Assembly (NCBI RefSeq): GCF_000016825.1
Contig: NC_009513.1
Location: 1,306,001 to 1,370,000, forward strand
Reading direction: 5' to 3'
Source: Limosilactobacillus reuteri subsp. reuteri
GTDB taxonomy: Bacteria > Bacillota > Bacilli > Lactobacillales > Lactobacillaceae
DNA: 64,000 nt
Below are positions 45,555 through 53,439 of this stretch, piece by piece. The notes under the pieces are model-generated. The model ran no database searches and was not told the DNA's origin. It saw only the letters and a list, made by a program, of their open reading frames with translations. Positions within the stretch are counted from its first letter, which is position 1; every line of letters begins with the position of its first letter. The position numbers were made by a program, and so were the translations under genes.

Positions 45555-47056
45555 TATGCTTGGTGCCCTCCAATCTGATTATTTCTTTCCAAAAGAGTAG
45601 CACCTTTTTTCAAATCCGCCGCTCGAATAATGGCGTTTTTACCGTACTCATTTTGCAAATCAAGGACAAGCCTTTGTAGTTTTTGATCTTTTTCTTGAAC
45701 CTTGGAACGACTCTTATGTTTTTTCGTTGAGTCCGTAAATAAATCTAACTGCTCATTATAATTCGCCAATCGGGCAAGTCGTGGTGAAAGAAGGTTGTTC
45801 GCTATTACCGTAATTTTACGAGCTGTCAATCGCCGATCAAGGTCAGAATCACATAACTTCATAAATGCCTCCATCAATTCTGTCCCAGATGAAGTCGGTA
45901 AGGAAAGATTAGCTTTTCCGTGCATTGGCTTTGGCGCCTGGCGTCCATAGAAGTCTGTCACTAATGGTCCTTGGTAATCCTCCGATATATTAGAAACATC
46001 ATAGGCGACCCTTAAAGCTACTTGATCAGTTACTAAGTTTTGCTTGGTTAACTGGAGAGCTAATGAATTAACCATCTCTTGAATCACTAACCGGGTTTCT
46101 GTAAAGTTATAAGGTCGAGGCAACACCTGCCCAGAATACACCCCATGATCTGATGAATGATAATTTTTGATATCTTTAATGGTGGCTGACTCATATCCCC
46201 ACGCATGGTCAATAATGATTTCCGCATTTTTTCCAAATTCGCGGTATAATACTTCTTCATTCATTGGATCAGATAACTTTCCCAAAGAACAACGAGCAAT
46301 ATCTCCCATTGTATGAAGACCTAGCTTTTTTAGTCGTCGTGCATATCCAGGGCCAATTCGCCAAAAGTCTGTTAGTGGCTGATGCGCCCAAAGGTAACGG
46401 CGGAAAGTATGTTCATTCATCTGTGCAATCCGGACCCCGTCTTCATCCCCTGGAATCCGTTTAGCTACTATATCCATCGCTACTTTCGCTAAGAAAAGAT
46501 TGGTCCCAATTCCTGCAGTTGCAGTAATCTGGGTCTCTGCTTTGATCGTTTGGATGATTTCCTTAGCTAAAGAACGGGCACTAACATGATATTCATTAAG
46601 ATAATCAGTAATATCCATCATTACCTCATCAATAGAATAAACGTGGATCTTTTCTGGTGGTAAATAGCGTAAATAAATTTCATAGATGGCGACACTTTTT
46701 TCAAGATAAAAATTCATTCGTGGGCGCGCGATCTTATAACCAATTTTAAGTTCTGGTGATTTTAATAGTTCATCCCGGTAAATTGAAACAACTGGTGATA
46801 ATCGCTGGTGAGACATTTCTTTGGCACGACGATTATTCAAGTACGCTACCCGTTGTTCCACCTCATACAATCGCGGACGACCAGAAACGCCAAACTTTTT
46901 TAAAGCTGGTGAGACGGCGAGACAAATAGTCTTACTAGTTCGCGATTCATCGGCAACTACGAGGTTAGCGTTTAAAGGATCGAGCCCACACTCAGTACAT
47001 TCGACCGAAGCATAGAATGATTTTAAATCGATTGCCATATATGTTCGCCCCATCAT
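45554..47056 (-). CDS. uvrX: Y-family DNA polymerase, UvrX/UmuC type
   Basis: 500 aa. Catalytic motifs MAIDLKSFYASVEC (metal Asp near residue 9) and VYSIDEVMMDITDY (SxDE), then helix-hairpin-helix DFWRIGPGYARRLKKLGLHTMGDIA and a little-finger domain. Error-prone bypass polymerase. It is expected to be SOS-induced, as a LexA-type box overlaps the -35 of its promoter. The yolD-like gene follows. Confidence 0.92.
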   Translation of the reverse strand: MMGRTYMAIDLKSFYASVECTECGLDPLNANLVVADESRTSKTICLAVSPALKKFGVSGRPRLYEVEQRVAYLNNRRAKEMSHQRLSPVVSIYRDELLKSPELKIGYKIARPRMNFYLEKSVAIYEIYLRYLPPEKIHVYSIDEVMMDITDYLNEYHVSARSLAKEIIQTIKAETQITATAGIGTNLFLAKVAMDIVAKRIPGDEDGVRIAQMNEHTFRRYLWAHQPLTDFWRIGPGYARRLKKLGLHTMGDIARCSLGKLSDPMNEEVLYREFGKNAEIIIDHAWGYESATIKDIKNYHSSDHGVYSGQVLPRPYNFTETRLVIQEMVNSLALQLTKQNLVTDQVALRVAYDVSNISEDYQGPLVTDFYGRQAPKPMHGKANLSLPTSSGTELMEAFMKLCDSDLDRRLTARKITVIANNLLSPRLARLANYNEQLDLFTDSTKKHKSRSKVQEKDQKLQRLVLDLQNEYGKNAIIRAADLKKGATLLERNNQIGGHQA

Positions 47057-47086
47057 AAGAATACCTCCATCGCTTCAATAAATACT

Positions 47087-47115
47087 ATTATATCTTCAAT
47101 CAAACATATGTTCAA
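47087..47115 (-). promoter_or_regulatory. SOS-controlled promoter of uvrX-yolD
   Basis: On the minus strand TTGAAC (plus 47110-47115), 17-bp spacer, TATAAT (plus 47087-47092). Overlapping the -35 is TGAACATATGTTTG (plus 47101-47114), 12 of 14 matches to the Gram-positive LexA box CGAACATATGTTCG. Confidence 0.85.
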
Positions 47116-47130
47116 GAAACGAATGAAAAA

Positions 47131-47164
47131 TAAAGGGTTGCAGAAAGTAATTTTCCACAACTCT
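47131..47164 (-). terminator. Terminator of hsp20
   Basis: Stem TAAAGAGTTG(T) / (G)CAACCCTTTA with an internal GGAAAATTACTTTC apex and a T-run on the minus strand, just downstream of the hsp20 stop. Confidence 0.75.
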
Positions 47165-47182
47165 TTACTCAGCTTAATTTAA

Positions 47183-47614
47183 TTATTCAATATCAATATG
47201 GTTTTCGTCGTCATCCGTCTCATCCATCTTAGGAAGAGTAATTGTCAAAACACCATTCTTATATTGAGCCTTGATATCCTTCTTATTTACATCCGGCAAA
47301 CGATATTGCCGACTCATTTGGCCATACCGACGCTCAGAATGCAAAACATTGCCATCCTTGTCACCATCATCATCAAAAGTGTCCCGATGACCAGTAACTG
47401 TCAAAATATCATTAGCATAATTAATGTGAATATCCTTCTTATCAAATCCAGGCATGTCAATCTTTACGGTATAATTCTTGTCATCTTCTGTAACATCTGT
47501 CTTCATGTGATCAGCCACCGGAGTTAGGTTAGAGAAGAAATCATCGTTCATCCAGTTACGCATGTTCATCAAACTATCAAATAAATTATTACGGTTTTGT
47601 AATTCATTAGCCAT
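47183..47614 (-). CDS. hsp20: Small heat-shock protein (Hsp20/alpha-crystallin)
   Basis: 143 aa. The alpha-crystallin domain runs from about residue 38 (KTDVTEDDKNYTVKIDMPGF) to 130, ending with the A-x-x-x-N-GVL-T-I-TLPK motif (AQYKNGVLTITLPK). ATP-independent holdase. A cre-like sequence is present about 40 bp upstream; no CIRCE or CtsR repeat is visible. Confidence 0.94.
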   Translation of the reverse strand: MANELQNRNNLFDSLMNMRNWMNDDFFSNLTPVADHMKTDVTEDDKNYTVKIDMPGFDKKDIHINYANDILTVTGHRDTFDDDGDKDGNVLHSERRYGQMSRQYRLPDVNKKDIKAQYKNGVLTITLPKMDETDDDENHIDIE

Positions 47615-47650
47615 AAAGAATGCTTCCTTTCTTTCTTATTCATTGTCTAT

Positions 47651-47664
47651 GTTAAACGCTTTCA
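47651..47664. promoter_or_regulatory. cre-like site upstream of hsp20
   Basis: On the minus strand TGAAAGCGTTTAAC, 12 of 14 positions of the CcpA consensus TGWAANCGNTNWCA; the final CA is shifted. Low weight alone. Confidence 0.35.
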
Positions 47665-47746
47665 GCTAAAATGCAATTAATATGCTAGGGACCATTGACT
47701 AAAAAGAATATAATAGAAGTAGGAAAATTGAAAGGAGCCGTGCAAG

Positions 47747-48595
47747 ATGAAAAAAGTCACAATCAATAATGTTTCAATGCCCGCAATTGGAATCGGAACA
47801 TGGAATATAGGAAATTCCCTCGTCAACCGGTCCACAGAAATTAAAGCAATTCAAACTGCAATTGACGCTGGCGCACAAGCTATTGATACTGCGGAAATGT
47901 ATGGCGATGGTCGTTCTGAAGCGCTTGTCGCTGAGGCCATCAAACCATATAACCGGGAAAAGCTATTCTTAATTGATAAAGTTCTTCCTTCAAATGCCAG
48001 CAAAACAAAACTTGAGCATAGTTTAGGCCAAAGCTTAGAAGCCGTAGGAACAGACTATTTTGACCTTTACCTTTTGCACTGGCGGGGTGGGATCCCGTTG
48101 GCAGAAACAGTCAATGAATTAGAACGAGTTAAAAAGGCAGGAAAAATTAAGGCATGGGGGGTCTCAAACTTCGATGTCAGTGATCTTGAAGAATTATGGC
48201 GCCTAAAAAATGGCACTAATTGCGTCGCTAATGAGGATCTCTATAATCTCGATAGTCGGGGAATTGAATTTGACCTTCTTCCCTTAATGAAACAACATCA
48301 GCTCCCATTAATAGCTTATTCCCCGCTTGCACAGGGTGACAGCCTATCTGGAAAGTTAACCGATAATTCGCTACTAAAAGAAATTGCCGCAAATCACCAT
48401 GCAACTGTCAGCCAGATTATGCTTGCGTGGGTTTTAAGAATTGGAAATGTCCTTGCCATTCCAAAGAGCAGCAGTCCAAAACATGCTGAAGAAAATGTTG
48501 CAGCTGGTAATATTGAACTAAGTGATGATGAGTTACTTGCTTTACAAAAAGAATTCCCATCACCAACTAAAAAAGAGCCCCTCGCAGTAATTTAA
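47747..48595 (+). CDS. Aldo/keto reductase
   Basis: 282-aa TIM-barrel NAD(P)H oxidoreductase. Catalytic tetrad visible as Asp and Tyr in AIDTAEMYGDGR, Lys in FLIDKVLPSN and His in YLLHWRGG; C-terminal cofactor segment AIPKSSSPKHAEEN. Substrate unknown. AAAGGAG precedes the ATG by 10 bases. Monocistronic with its own hairpin downstream. Confidence 0.92.
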   Translation: MKKVTINNVSMPAIGIGTWNIGNSLVNRSTEIKAIQTAIDAGAQAIDTAEMYGDGRSEALVAEAIKPYNREKLFLIDKVLPSNASKTKLEHSLGQSLEAVGTDYFDLYLLHWRGGIPLAETVNELERVKKAGKIKAWGVSNFDVSDLEELWRLKNGTNCVANEDLYNLDSRGIEFDLLPLMKQHQLPLIAYSPLAQGDSLSGKLTDNSLLKEIAANHHATVSQIMLAWVLRIGNVLAIPKSSSPKHAEENVAAGNIELSDDELLALQKEFPSPTKKEPLAVI

Positions 48596-48622
48596 GAGTT
48601 GTAATGGGATGTAATAAAGCTA

Positions 48623-48671
48623 AAAAGCAAACTACAATTTTGCATTTCACAAAGTTGCAGTTCGCTTTTTC
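48623..48671. terminator. Terminator between aldo/keto reductase and preA
   Basis: Imperfect stem AAAAAGCxAACTxCAA / TTGxAGTTxGCTTTTT, flanked by A and T runs. Confidence 0.75.
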
Positions 48672-48692
48672 ATATATGAGGAAAACTAATAA

Positions 48693-49991
48693 TTAATTTT
48701 CTTGATTAGCCTTTACCGGGTGATAGCGATGAAGACGTTGAGATCCTACATCAATTTCTGCTGGATTACCTTTGTGACCCGGCTTAATTTCAACAAGGCC
48801 TAACTTAATAGCCCCCACAGGACAAACAAGTGCACAAAGTTGACAACCGACACACTTACTCTTATCAAAGACTGGTTGCCGTTTTTCATCATCCCAAGTT
48901 AAAGCTTGGTGGGCACCATCTTGGCATGAGATAAAGCAACGACCACAACCGATACACTTATCCCAATCGATCTTAGGATAAACCTTGTAATTTCGGTCAA
49001 GTTGGTTAGTAGGAATAATATTCTTATTAGCTAAGCCGACAAGATCTTGAAGGTGATCTACATGTTGTTCTTCCATGTAATGCATTAAACCATTAGTAAG
49101 GTCATCAATGATCCGATAACCATATTCCATGATCGCAGTTGTAACTTGAAGAGTGGTAGCACCTAAAAGAATAAATTCAGCAGCATCTTCCCAGGTCTCA
49201 ATTCCCCCAATCCCAGAAATCGGTAGTTGTTCAAGGCCGGCTGCTGACCGTAATTGTTGTAAGAAACGTAAAGCAATTGGCTTAACAGCTTTCCCAGATA
49301 ATCCAGAAACAGAAGATTTACCATCAATATTTGGTAAGCCAACTTTCTTCTTTAGATCAACATCAACAATTGATTTAACCGTATTGATTGCGGAAAAGCC
49401 ATCTGCCCCTCCTTCTAGACATGCCTTTACAACTGGAACCATCGTCGTAATATTTGGTGTCATCTTCGCAAGGACTGGAAGGCTAGTCCCACGTTTAACA
49501 GCTTCACAATTCTTCTTACATAATTCTGGATTAGTTCCCACATCAGAACCCATGGTATGAGAAGTCATCTGCGGACAAGAGAAGTTTAGTTCAATCATAT
49601 CAGCTCCAGTCTCAGTTACTAACTTGGCCAGGTTGGTCCAATCTTCCAAGGTTTCACCCATGATTGATGCGATCAAGACCTTATTGGGGTATTCTTCTTT
49701 TAACCGTCGCATATCAGCCAAATCTTGTTCCAAGGGGTGTTCTGATAATTGTTCCATATTCTTAAAGGCAACAAAATGCATGTCTTCCTTGGCTAATTCA
49801 TCGAACCGGGGAGAAACTTCATCAATCTTAAAGTGTGTTGGTGATAAAGTCTTATATACGATACCGCCCCAACCAGCGTCATATGCATTCTTACACATTT
49901 CGTAACAGTTCCCAACAGGTGAGGACGACAAGCAAAATGGATTTTCAAAATGAACGCCTAAAAAGTCTACAGATAAATCTTTTTTAATCAT
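48693..49991 (-). CDS. preA: Dihydropyrimidine dehydrogenase subunit PreA
   Basis: 432 aa. An N-terminal dihydroorotate-dehydrogenase-like FMN barrel ([21 protein letters not shown]; active-site loop [19 protein letters not shown]) is fused to a C-terminal ferredoxin domain with two 4Fe-4S motifs ([14 protein letters not shown] and [14 protein letters not shown]). With PreT it reduces uracil and thymine using NADH. It overlaps preT by 8 bp, so the subunits are co-translated. Confidence 0.93.
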   Translation of the reverse strand: MIKKDLSVDFLGVHFENPFCLSSSPVGNCYEMCKNAYDAGWGGIVYKTLSPTHFKIDEVSPRFDELAKEDMHFVAFKNMEQLSEHPLEQDLADMRRLKEEYPNKVLIASIMGETLEDWTNLAKLVTETGADMIELNFSCPQMTSHTMGSDVGTNPELCKKNCEAVKRGTSLPVLAKMTPNITTMVPVVKACLEGGADGFSAINTVKSIVDVDLKKKVGLPNIDGKSSVSGLSGKAVKPIALRFLQQLRSAAGLEQLPISGIGGIETWEDAAEFILLGATTLQVTTAIMEYGYRIIDDLTNGLMHYMEEQHVDHLQDLVGLANKNIIPTNQLDRNYKVYPKIDWDKCIGCGRCFISCQDGAHQALTWDDEKRQPVFDKSKCVGCQLCALVCPVGAIKLGLVEIKPGHKGNPAEIDVGSQRLHRYHPVKANQEN

Positions 49992-51225
49992 TTTCTTGTC
50001 CTCCTAACAACCGGTCTATTTCTTCGGCTACTTCTTTTCCTTTCTGTACTGCTACCACAACGGTTTTATCTCCGGCAACAATATCACCAGTCGCAAAGAC
50101 TTTAGGATCCTTTGTCCGGAATCGTGGTTCACGGAATGGAATTTCATTATGCTGTAAGTCAATGTCTAGTCCTTCTGCATTCGCTTTTTGACCAACTGCT
50201 AAAATGATCTTATCAGCAGTAATAGTTAATTCACTCTTAATCTTCCGGTGAGTAAAGGTAGCACGATTCTGATGAACTTCTTTTGGAACGTAACCATCAA
50301 CAATTGTTACACCAGCTTCTTGAGCACCGGCAAGTTCTTTTTTAGAAGCTTTGAATTCATCAAACTGCTCATAAATAACATCGGTGACATAAGGGACGTT
50401 AAGCTTCTTTAAGGTTGTTACAACATCCATTGCAACATCCCCACCACCAATAACAAGGACATTTTGCGGAAGATCTTCTAAATTGCCCTTACTTTCTTTT
50501 GCCCGGGCTAGGAATGAGATTGCTGATTCGGTACAGATATTGTGTTCAAACATTGGCAGCATCTTTGCTTCACTTGTCCCAATAGCAACAATCACTGCAT
50601 TGTAACGAGCTTTAAGATCATCCATTGAAATATCTTTTCCAACAGTTGTGTTATAGATAATGTGCGCACCAAGGTCGACAATTCGTTGAACTTCATAATC
50701 CACAATTTCTTCCGGCAACCGATACTCAGGAATGCCGTAGGTCAAGTAACCGCCAGCCTTAGCAGCTTTTTCATAGATATCAACTGCATAGCCTTTTTCG
50801 CGGAGAGTCGTAGCTGCCTGTAAACCTGATGGGCCACTACCAATGATAGCAATACTCATCCCGTTTGGTTTACCGGCTTTAAGGATCTTCATATTCATCT
50901 TTCGTTCCATATCAGTGACATACCGTTGAATCCCACCGATATCAATTGGTCCGTCGATTTTAGCCCGGGTACATGCCTTTTCACAGTAACGCTCAGTTGG
51001 ACAAACACGCGCACAGATTGATCCTAGCGCATTGTTTTCCCGAATCGTTTCAGCTGCCCCTTTGACATTACGAAAAAGAACGCTTCGAATAAATTTGGCC
51101 GGATTAGTATGTGCTGGACAGGCTTGTGAACATGGTGCATCATGACATAATAAACATCGTGCAGCTTCCTGCATTACGGTTGTCATCGTGTAACCTTTCG
51201 ACTCTGTTTCATACTTTGAAGTCAT
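49984..51225 (-). CDS. preT: Dihydropyrimidine dehydrogenase subunit PreT
   Basis: 413 aa, glutamate-synthase-small-subunit-like flavoprotein. N-terminal Fe-S motif [19 protein letters not shown] plus [18 protein letters not shown] loop [13 protein letters not shown] and NAD loop [11 protein letters not shown], and the C-terminal FATGDIVAG. It supplies electrons from NAD(P)H to PreA. First gene of the preTA operon; SD GGAGGG. A cre overlaps the likely -35. Confidence 0.93.
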   Translation of the reverse strand: MTSKYETESKGYTMTTVMQEAARCLLCHDAPCSQACPAHTNPAKFIRSVLFRNVKGAAETIRENNALGSICARVCPTERYCEKACTRAKIDGPIDIGGIQRYVTDMERKMNMKILKAGKPNGMSIAIIGSGPSGLQAATTLREKGYAVDIYEKAAKAGGYLTYGIPEYRLPEEIVDYEVQRIVDLGAHIIYNTTVGKDISMDDLKARYNAVIVAIGTSEAKMLPMFEHNICTESAISFLARAKESKGNLEDLPQNVLVIGGGDVAMDVVTTLKKLNVPYVTDVIYEQFDEFKASKKELAGAQEAGVTIVDGYVPKEVHQNRATFTHRKIKSELTITADKIILAVGQKANAEGLDIDLQHNEIPFREPRFRTKDPKVFATGDIVAGDKTVVVAVQKGKEVAEEIDRLLGGQEND

Positions 51226-51298
51226 TAGACGCCCTCCTCTAAGTTGTGACTCTTTGACAATTTTGTGATAAACGTAACTTTATATATAAATAATATTA

Positions 51299-51312
51299 TA
51301 TAAACGTTTTCA
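51299..51312. promoter_or_regulatory. cre (CcpA) site overlapping the preTA promoter
   Basis: TATAAACGTTTTCA, 13 of 14 matches to TGTAANCGNTTWCA-type cre. On the minus strand TGAAAACGTTTATA shares its first bases with a TTGAAA -35 that is 17 bp from TTTATA, placing CcpA where it would repress preTA. Confidence 0.7.
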
Positions 51313-51520
51313 ATATAAGTAGGCGATCCCCTTAATATATTGACCTTTTTATTCTTAAAGTTGATATTCTCGTATATACAATATGAATATTTTTATTTAA
51401 CATCCACAATAGTTTTTGTATCAAAAATCACAAAAAGAGTCTTATTACTTAATGAAAAATCAAATTCCTTGTACAATTATTACAGAGACATGGTTTGGTT
51501 AAATTGAAAGAAGGATTAAC

Positions 51521-52282
51521 ATGAAATTTATTTCTTGGAGTGTCAATGGCCTGAAGTCAGCTATTAACCATGGATTTGTCGAAGATTTTAAGCGCCAAGA
51601 TGCTGACTTCTTCTGTCTACAACGTACACGATTGGATAAAGGCGAAGAACCGATTCAAATTCCTAATTATTACCAATACTGGAATTATGCAGAAAAGAAG
51701 GGTTATTCTGGTACCGCCATTTTCACTAAATATAAGCCAGAAAACGTTATATACGGAATGAATAATTCAATTTTTGATAAAGAAGGGCGACTAATCACGC
51801 TCGAATATCCAAACTTCTATTTGATTGATGTATACGTCCCAGTTTCAGGTGAAAAGCTGCAACATCTTGATTATCGTCTCGACTGGGATCGTGCTTTTCT
51901 TGATTATGTTATTAATTTACAAAGTAGTAAGCCAGTAATCATTGGCGGTGATATGAGCATTGCCTATCAACCAATTGACTTAGCAGAGCCAACAGAAAAT
52001 CATCATAAAGCCGGCTTTACAAAACAAGAACGAGCTGATTTTGGTAAATTACTTAATGCTGGCTTGACGGATACTTTCCGTTATCTCCATCCTAATTTGC
52101 ATGGTGCATATACCTGGTGGAGCTATCGGTATGACGCACGGGAACGAAATGTAGGTTGGCGTCTCGACTACTTCTTAGTTTCTGATGTATGGAAAGAACG
52201 AATTGAAGAAGCCAAGATTCTTTCAGATGTTAAAGGCTCAAGTCACTGTCCAATTGAACTTGTTGCGAATGTTGAATTATAG
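51521..52282 (+). CDS. Exodeoxyribonuclease III homologue with degenerate active site
   Basis: 253 aa, colinear over its whole length with ExoA/ExoIII (endonuclease/exonuclease/phosphatase fold; GYSGTAIFTK, GRLITLE, GAYTWWSYR, GWRLDYFLVS). Nearly every catalytic motif is changed: WNVNG is WSVNG (Ser7), LQET is LQRT (Arg35 replaces the metal Glu), YTPN is YVPV (Val108), GDLNVAH is GDMSIAY (Ser146, Tyr149), and SDH is SSH (Ser241). Tyr105, Asp144, the Asp of RLDYF and His242 remain. It is probably inactive as an AP endonuclease, perhaps DNA-binding. SD AAGGA before the ATG. Confidence 0.9.
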   Translation: MKFISWSVNGLKSAINHGFVEDFKRQDADFFCLQRTRLDKGEEPIQIPNYYQYWNYAEKKGYSGTAIFTKYKPENVIYGMNNSIFDKEGRLITLEYPNFYLIDVYVPVSGEKLQHLDYRLDWDRAFLDYVINLQSSKPVIIGGDMSIAYQPIDLAEPTENHHKAGFTKQERADFGKLLNAGLTDTFRYLHPNLHGAYTWWSYRYDARERNVGWRLDYFLVSDVWKERIEEAKILSDVKGSSHCPIELVANVEL

Positions 52283-52313
52283 GAAAACCAAGCTGAATTT
52301 TATAATATTTAAA

Positions 52314-52357
52314 CGAAACGAGGTTGGAAAAACTAAAATTTTTCCAACCTCGTTTTA
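52314..52357. terminator. Bidirectional terminator between the ExoIII-like gene and apf1
   Basis: Stem AAACGAGGTTGGAAAAA / TTTTTCCAACCTCGTTT with a short loop; strong on both strands. Confidence 0.9.
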
Positions 52358-52403
52358 TCGTATGTTTGAAATTTGTTGATTATCTATTTTATTAAATCTT
52401 ATT

Positions 52404-53111
52404 TTAGTACCAACCGTGTGATTGCCAGAATGATTGAGCAGCACTCCAGGAACCGTAACGACTAGCTACGTATTGATCAGCTACTCGTTCTTGGTTAGCT
52501 TCTGAGTAGTCACCATTTAAGTATGATGCTGACAATTGGTACTTACCAATGTATTGACCATTCCGTGCACTGTAGCTACCACCTGATTCGCGAGCTGCGA
52601 TCCAAGCCTTGGCAGCAGCATCATTTCCAGCTACATTTGAGTTATAGCCAGTTGATGCTTGAGCACTAGATTGTTGTTGTACATTTTGTGTTTGTGGAGT
52701 TTGTACTTGTTGTTGAGCAACTGGTGCTTCTTGGTTTGATTGTACTTGTTGGTTTTGTTGTGCTTGATTTTCAGCAGGTGTAGCTTGTGTATCTGCTTGT
52801 GGTGCAACATTTGCGGCTGGTAAAGTAGCAACTTCTTCTTGAGTAGCTGGTGCAACTTCACCATCATCCTTGATTACTAATTGTTGACCAACGTAAATCA
52901 AGTTCTTATCAGCAATATTATTGTTGTTTGCTAATGTATCTACAAAAGTTAGATCGTGACCTAATTTGTAAGAAATCCCAGAAAGGGTGTCACCTGCTTG
53001 CACCGTGTAAATACTGTCGGCGTTTGCAGTCGTTGCAGTAGCTACTGTTCCTAATGCAACTGCACCAGTAATCGCTGCTGTAATCTTGGCTACTTTCTTA
53101 GATAACTTCAT
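52404..53111 (-). CDS. apf1: Apf-like LysM cell-wall protein (copy 1)
   Basis: 235 aa. A signal peptide cleaved near ANA (residue 31) is followed by a LysM domain (IYTVQAGDTLSGISYKLGH to about residue 77), a Gln/Ala/Pro-rich linker (about 85-155) and a 75-residue C-terminal domain (AAKAWIAARESGGSYSARNG ... SFWQSHGWY). The C-terminal domain has the ESGGSY element with a putative catalytic Glu typical of aggregation-promoting factors and resuscitation/lysozyme-like folds. It is secreted and non-covalently bound to the wall. Nearly identical C-terminus to the copy at 55295. Confidence 0.9.
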   Translation of the reverse strand: MKLSKKVAKITAAITGAVALGTVATATTANADSIYTVQAGDTLSGISYKLGHDLTFVDTLANNNNIADKNLIYVGQQLVIKDDGEVAPATQEEVATLPAANVAPQADTQATPAENQAQQNQQVQSNQEAPVAQQQVQTPQTQNVQQQSSAQASTGYNSNVAGNDAAAKAWIAARESGGSYSARNGQYIGKYQLSASYLNGDYSEANQERVADQYVASRYGSWSAAQSFWQSHGWY

Positions 53112-53170
53112 TATAAATTCAATCCATCCTTTTCTCTTAATTAATCAAATAACTCATTTCAACGATAACT

Positions 53171-53203
53171 ACTATACAGGATTAGGGTTACAAGCGGGTT
53201 ACT
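53171..53203 (-). promoter_or_regulatory. Promoter of apf1 with WalR-like direct repeat
   Basis: -10 TATAGT on the minus strand (plus 53171-53176). Over the -35 lies AGTAAC-N5-TGTAAC (plus 53187-53203), fitting the WalR/YycF pattern TGTWAH-N5-TGTWAH with one mismatch. The same layout precedes the second apf gene. Confidence 0.7.
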
Positions 53204-53380
53204 AGGACTTATCAAATTTCGTTATTTCTGTAATTTTTTGTAACAAACGTTCGCTGATTTTTTTATAGTCGCTTAAACGTTGATTTAATCGCTTTTGAGT
53301 AACTTGTAAAATTATAACTAGAATTATCTCATGTAAAAATTATTCAAAAAAACTGCTCATTTTTTCTTGACGACACAAAA

Positions 53381-53414
53381 ATCGCCCTGTAACGGACTGT
53401 TTGTTACAGGGCGA
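53381..53414 (-). terminator. Terminator of the PEPCK-like gene
   Basis: 13-bp perfect stem ATCGCCCTGTAAC/GTTACAGGGCGAT with an 8-base loop; poly-A on the plus strand gives a T-run on the minus strand. Position is 26 bp past the stop. Confidence 0.88.
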
Positions 53415-53439
53415 TGACAAAATTGTCTTAATCGTAATC

